Shown: positions 59,032 to 64,000 of the stretch, one piece after another | How the letters are laid out: each line of letters starts with the position of its first letter | Numbering within the stretch: position 1 is the first letter of the stretch | DNA from: Puccinia triticina | Lineage: Eukaryota > Basidiomycota > Pucciniomycetes > Pucciniales > Pucciniaceae | DNA length: 64,000 nucleotides | Assembly (NCBI RefSeq): GCF_026914185.1 | Contig: NC_070559.1 | Coordinates: 8,849,501-8,913,500, forward strand | Direction of reading: 5' to 3' | The notes under the pieces: model-generated | Databases searched by the model: none | Seen by the model: the letters and a program-made list of their open reading frames with translations, nothing else | What the model was told of the DNA's origin: nothing | Made by a program: the position numbers and the translations under genes

Positions 59032-59358
59032 TGGTCCAATGGTTTCGGGCCTGGGGGGAGGGTGCAGAGGTCGGTGGGTCAGCCAAAGCCAGGAAGGAGA
59101 GACGAGGGAGGGATTGAGAAACTCACAACGGGCTGAGTGGGGGGGGGATTTGGGGGGCTGGGGGATCGAGGATGGCTGGGGTGGGTGCGGCCGGAATGGG
59201 GGGGGGATATGGTGCCGGCATCGGGGGGTGGGGGGTATGGAAACCACAGAGAGATACAGGTCCTGTATCTCTCTGTGGCTTTGTTTGGGTGTGGCTTTTT
59301 CTGAGCCTGGGGGTCGGATTTTCAGACCCCCCAAACGCAAGCTTTTTCGTATCTGCTG
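59032..59358 (-). repeat. Right terminal inverted repeat
   Basis: 327 bp, the mirror of the left repeat, including the palindrome (arms at 59243-59277), the ATG, the first exon and the intron signals. The only difference seen is the shorter poly-C tract (9 versus 16), which shifts the frame so that the first exon runs into a stop (PPPLSPL then TGA) instead of PTQPV before the splice donor. Confidence 0.85.
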
Positions 59359-59469
59359 TCACATTATCAAAGGGGAGGGTTGTAAAAATTGTCTTCATGA
59401 AGGACTCGGTACGAACTGCACATTTTATTCAGAGATACGGAGTGGCGCACACGCGCGCACCTCGATCAT

Positions 59470-59949
59470 GAGACGCATGTTGGGCCACACTTCACAGAAA
59501 TCCTTCCATGCCTTACCAGGCTTCTAGGATCTCCGAGAAATATGCGTGAACAAGGGCAAGACGCTTGATTGGGTTCTTAGCGAGAACTCGTGTGCATGGT
59601 GCATACATGTGCTGTGAAGCAGGGTGCAAACTGAGAACGTTATCTCCCGCAGGAATAGTCTGGCAACGTTTTTGAACATCGTCGCCGCAACGGATGCTTG
59701 AGGTCCTTCCGATTCTTTTGGGTGACCTTCGACGTCTGTATTTGTAAAGCGCGATGGAATGCGAGAGATAGAGCCGCCTTGATCGTGCTGCATCGCAGAA
59801 CCTTGCTGGGTTACTTTCAATGATGCTCCGAGGCTGTGTCGGAGCCTGGAGGGCAGATAAATATGTATGTAGTGTGCATACACCTGGGCTTTTTGGCTTT
59901 TTTCCGCAAGCTGTCTGGGTGGATTAAAGGACCAGCTGCGTTGAAACAT
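59470..59949 (-). CDS. Uncertain gene fragment next to the transposon
   Basis: ATG at 59949 opens MFQRSWSFNPPRQLAEKSQK, a leader with the look of a mitochondrial targeting peptide. A 45-bp intron (GTGTATGC to CCCTCCAG) would join it to a basic stretch (ALYKYRRRRSPKRIGRTSSI) that stays open to a GTAAGG donor near 59513. Without that splice a different frame remains open to 59524. No domain is recognised. The transposon right end lies 110 bp beyond, so the gene may be interrupted. Confidence 0.3.
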
Positions 59950-60154
59950 CCTCTAGAGAATCGATAGATAACTGGATAAACGAGTACAAATCTCCCGAAA
60001 GTTAAACCAAGAATGCGTTCCGGTTTCAGATAATAATGCTCTGATCGCTATCTCTTATCATCAACGCCTCCGTGTTCTGATCGGCTATCGTTAATAACTC
60101 AAATTATTGCCCCTTGCTTTAAGTTCTCACTGGTTTGGATTGAAGGGCCTTCCA

Positions 60155-63100
60155 ATGGATTGTGAGACCAAGCCTGACCCGCCGGATTTGAACGAATTGG
60201 AAAATCAAGGCCAGTCGAACCGAACACTCGAGGCCGGTCGATCGTCATCTGTTAGTCGTCTGGCAAGTTGCAGCTCCTACTCATCTGCTCCTTTTCTTCC
60301 ACAAAGTCATCTTCTGAGTGTTATGGGCTGAGTGTGTGTGTGATTTCCACCGGTTCTGCTCTCAGGGATCGATCGACCGTTCGATTCCTAAGTCTCAAGA
60401 ACATATCATCGCCGGGGAGAAACCGACTTCAGAGGCACTGGCCGTCGAGAATGACAGCACTTCCGGCAGATCGCAGAACAATACAGGAGCGGGACAACAA
60501 GTTCGACCTCGATGGTGGCCTTCACTAGTCCAATGGAATAAGAGGGACTCCACAAGCCGGTACAAACGAATGGTGGTCCATCTATGTCAGCTAACTCACA
60601 CAGAAGGCTATATATCAAGACGTCCTCCTCCGAGATTTCAATGACCTAATTATCAAACCTGTACCTCTTCTTTCGAAATAAGTTCTGGTGGTTGTCTTAT
60701 TGGGATGGTGGATATCAGGGCTGGTGTTAAAAAGAACCAGGCATAAATGGGTGGTGACGACTTTTTGGACTTGGTTATTCCTATTAATAAGTTGAGCTTT
60801 TTTGTTTGATCTTTTGAAAATGACTCGGAAGCAATCTGATTCGCATTCCTTCAGTTTTCTTTCGATGGGTACCAACAAAATATATCGGCAGACCAATTGG
60901 GAATGCTTACATGACCTTAATCGGAAACCCTGTCATGAAGTTTACAAACCAAAAGGTCCGACTATCGATTGGCTGGCTGATTTTGCTCGGTCTGTGGCTT
61001 GCCAGCACATTTGGAATCAAGTTGGGTCCAGGAAACAGCTATACCGATCGCGTGAGATCTCTAGTCGGTGTGATTATATTTCAGCTTGGCTTTTGGTCTG
61101 TCTGTCTTCCTCTACATCTTATCGTCCTTCATCCATAAACCCACATCTTCCCCCACTCAGCCTTTTATTTCTTGATTTTTCAACCGTAGGGCGTCATCTA
61201 AGAATAGGAGTTTGATTCGCTGGAGAACTGTCATAGTCGGGTTGATTGTTCAACAGCTTTTAGCTCTGTTGGTACTCAAATCTAAGGCCGGGTAATTATT
61301 CACAACTTCCTTTCAGCAAAGAATAGAGAGAGAAAAAAAACGTGAACCAAAAGCAAAACAGCTCAGACAACTGCAGGGCACCGTAATCAAATTGAAGTTT
61401 GAATATGAAACCAATAGACTAATTTATCCGTTGTTTCATTGATTGATGATCCTAGGTATGATTTCTTTAACTGGATTGCTAAAGCAGCAACGGACATCTT
61501 AGACCAAGGCACGAAAGCCGGCGGGTTTTTCTTCTCGCCTCAGGTGGTCGAAAGCCATTGGTTTTGTACGTTTTCAAAGGTTCCGTTGCGATTCCGAAAG
61601 AAGAGCACACTTATGCACGATGAACTTCATTATTTCTTATTTGTCCACCTTTGGTGCATTCTATGCAGTTGTGAACACATTGGCTGCGATAATCTTCTTC
61701 ATAGCGCTTGTCCAACTTCTTTGTAAGTCCAAATATAACAACAATTTAGGCATTTCAATGTTTGTTTAGGATGTGTCTTTTTTTAACTTATTCCTGTTCG
61801 AACCCAATCCATAGACTATTTCGGGATCATGCAGGCTGTTATGGTGAAATTTGCCTGGGTGTTTTACACCTTGATGGGGGTTAGTGGTGTTGAAGCTGTG
61901 GTTGCGGCCGCTTCACCGTTTGTTGGTCAGGTATGACGCATGCATTGACTATTTTCTTCCATCGCATGTTCAGAAACTGAGTTGCGTTTGTTTTGCATTC
62001 TCAATCCATCAACAGGGGGAAAGTGTTATCATGATTCGGGTATATCGTCCCCCAAAAATGAATTGGAATGATCAATATATCTTAGCTAATCGGCGTATCT
62101 TGACATTGATTTGACAATTGCTGGATACATACTTTTGTGCAGCCGTTCGCCGCACAGATGACTCCTGCTGAGATTCATCAAGTAATGGCCTCAGGCTTTT
62201 CAACGATAGCAGGATCTGTTCTGACGGCCTATGTTGCCATGGGGATCCCAGCGGTTTATCTGATCAGCGGTGAGAGCGTATCGTACCCCCGAATCACATA
62301 TACAAAAGCAGAGCCCGGATTAATTCAACACGTTATTTTCTCCAGCGTCAATCATGAGCATACCTGCTTCCTTGGCGATCAGTAAGCTGAGATTCCCGGA
62401 AGATGGCCAACCGCTCACCGCTGGCGAAGTCAGAATTCCTGAAGATGAACAAATCAATCGTAAGGACAGCAATGCACTGATGACGTTTTCGGATGGGGCT
62501 TGGCTTGGTCTTAGAGTGGCCGGAATGATGTAAATATCAACTTATTCCTTTAAGAAGTCATCTAAGATGATACTTGTTGATGATAAGTATGTGATTGATT
62601 GTTCATTTGTTTGATAGACTGGCCAACCTTCTAACAATTCTTGCACTTTTGTATACCGTCGATGGCCTGTTAACCTGGATCGGACAATTTTGGGGAATGG
62701 ATCCGAATGGCACGTATCCACTGACCCTCGAATTGATATTGCAATACTTACTTTATCCAGTTGCTGTGAGTACTTCCACCGGATGATGTTCTGGGATGTT
62801 TTATGTGGTGCCCCAGGTTTTGACGATTCGCATCCTTTGGAATTTATCCAGTGGCTCATGGGCACACCCAACCAAGACGTTTTGAAAGTCTCGAGGCTTT
62901 TGGCTTTGAAATTGATCACCAATGAATTTGTTGCTTGTTGAGTGACTTTCTCTCGTTTCAATTACCCTCTCGATGCAATTACCTGGACCTGATGTGCAAA
63001 ATATCTCACTCGGGATCTGATGGGGGAAAACATCGCACTTTTGTTTTCTCAGATCAAGAGTTGTCCAAGTTGCGAGCCGAAATGAGCGAGAGGGGCATCA

Positions 63101-63444
63101 TCATTGCAATCTACGGTTTGTGCGGATTCGCGAATCTAGGCAGCATGGGAATCCAAGTTAAGAACCCAGTTTTTGGACTGGTTTACCTTGCATGGCGCAT
63201 GGGATGAAACATTGATCCCTGCTATCTTATTGTAGATTGGAGTCTTGAATAGTCTAGTACCTTCAAAAAGACATGTGATCAGTCAGGTCGCGATCTCTGC
63301 ATTACTCTGTGGATTTTTTTCGACGATTCAGACGGCGGGTAAGCACCATATCAGTTCATGGATACTTTTGCTTGTTAGTTCTAACCGAGCAGATTTGTTT
63401 CCTGTCTCTCTCTACTCACAGCCATTGCTGGGATGATTTTTTAA
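60155..63444 (+). CDS. Concentrative nucleoside transporter (CNT/SLC28 family)
   Basis: Multi-pass plasma-membrane transporter that imports nucleosides with H+ or Na+. Start ATG 60155 ([18 protein letters not shown]); exon 2 begins at 60366 after CTGCTCTCAG. Many short exons follow; those I can place encode a hydrophilic N-terminus, early helices ([20 protein letters not shown] near 60957; [20 protein letters not shown] near 61230), then the family core: [40 protein letters not shown] and AASPFVGQ (about 61840-61930), [20 protein letters not shown] with [17 protein letters not shown] (about 62143-62250), the [18 protein letters not shown] segment, LITNEFVA near 62915, [20 protein letters not shown] (about 63090-63150) and the terminal IAGMIF at 63442. 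The motifs [13 protein letters not shown] and [13 protein letters not shown] are characteristic. The exon at about 60610-60780 is not resolved. No inactivating change was seen in the conserved part. Confidence 0.9.
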
Positions 63445-64000
63445 ATTGATCCGAATTCTCCAGTGTTCATCTTAGTAATTTGGCAGTGTTCATCTTTGTA
63501 ATTTGGTGGAGAGATCGTATGTACACTACCTTCTTCTTTTGACGAAGAAATTCGTAACCTGTTGTAGTCCCTGTCCAAGCCTAACTTGCATGCCAGCTGC
63601 ATTTGTGTGGCCCAATTCAATACGGCCCAAGAATATGATTTTTGTAATATCAATCACAAAAAAATAAAAAAATAGAAGAAAATAAAACAGTCAAAACGTG
63701 GCGCATGATGTGAATTTCGGAAGAGCTGATACCACTTGAAGAACCGAATTCTAGTACTAATGATAACAAAGGTGCTTGGATCGCCAAAACAAGAAGAAAA
63801 TGTAGCAAGTGATGTGGGCCGATTGCTGGGAAGGTGAATCGCAAGTTGGAATGGGATGGGTTTTTTCATGCTTTATCGTATGATGCTCCGCCAGCCTACG
63901 GAGACAGAAGAGAGATGAGGGGGCAGAGGTAGTTAGTGATTGATTTCGGGCAGCTAATTCCAAGTTCGTTTGGAAGGCATTAACCTTTCTTAGCTGGACC
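63445..64000. other. Intergenic tail of the window
   Basis: 3' flank of the nucleoside transporter, AT-rich, with an A-rich run at 63658-63690. No coding region, repeat or RNA is supported. Confidence 0.4.

Larger units (their letters stand above)
54069..59358. mobile_element. 5290-bp DNA transposon, two convergent genes, about 330-bp terminal inverted repeats
   Basis: The ends are CAGCAGATACGAAAAAGC at 54069 and its exact complement ending at 59358. The terminal repeats (54069-54402 and 59032-59358) are identical except that one poly-C tract has 16 C at the left and 9 C at the right. TCA lies immediately outside both ends (54066-54068 and 59359-59361), a likely 3-bp target duplication. Inside, a plus-strand gene (54206-56986) and a minus-strand DD34E transposase gene (58924-57801) converge. 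Near-perfect repeats argue for recent insertion. IS630/Tc1-type transposases normally duplicate TA, so either the duplication is coincidental or the element represents an atypical lineage. Confidence 0.85.

Overview
The window looks like nuclear DNA of a rust fungus (Pucciniales, probably Puccinia or a close relative). Evidence: conserved fungal housekeeping genes split by many short introns (about 45-140 bp, GT-AG), long serine/proline-rich proteins, a trihelix/SANT-like repeat protein of a type I associate with rust genomes, and more than half the sequence made of nested, decayed transposons. The genus is an inference; no rRNA or other marker gene is present.

Layout. 1-5308 (-): NUP98-NUP96 (NUP145-type) nucleoporin, cut by the window start. 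About 6.5-20 kb: transposon nest with a decayed MULE transposase, foldback clusters, 76-bp and 48-bp tandem repeats, an LTR-like family with 1.8-2 kb terminal units, a non-autonomous hAT filled with tandem hairpins, and a Tc1/mariner-type MITE. 20.7-24.6 kb (+): AMP deaminase. 25.9-28.9 kb (-): disordered protein of unknown function. 30.3-31.2 kb (+): 276-aa protein with a C2H2-like zinc motif and a basic tail. 31.8-43.6 kb: second nest with a decayed BED-finger hAT transposase, more LTR-family copies, a tRNA-like sequence, MITEs and a degenerate SANT-like coding region. 43.7-44.7 kb (+): Erv25/TMED10-type p24 cargo receptor. 45.3-47.1 kb (+): small multi-exon secreted protein, a candidate effector. 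48.6-53.2 kb (+): 1396-aa disordered protein. 54,069-59,358: one 5290-bp DNA transposon with about 330-bp terminal inverted repeats, identical except for one poly-C tract. 60.2-63.4 kb (+): concentrative nucleoside transporter (CNT/SLC28 type).

The host genes form no operon; they are ordinary separate eukaryotic genes. AMP deaminase and the nucleoside transporter both belong to purine metabolism and salvage, but they lie 36 kb apart and I infer no functional link.

The most unusual object is the 54.1-59.4 kb transposon. Both terminal repeats carry the same proline-rich 5' coding exon and first intron, pointing inward. One feeds a roughly 830-codon accessory protein of unknown function; the other faces a DD34E (IS630/Tc1-type) transposase carrying two CGA-to-TGA-type stops. 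The poly-C tract is 16 C in one copy and 9 C in the other, which changes the reading frame. The apparent 3-bp target duplication (TCA) is not the TA expected of this transposase class.
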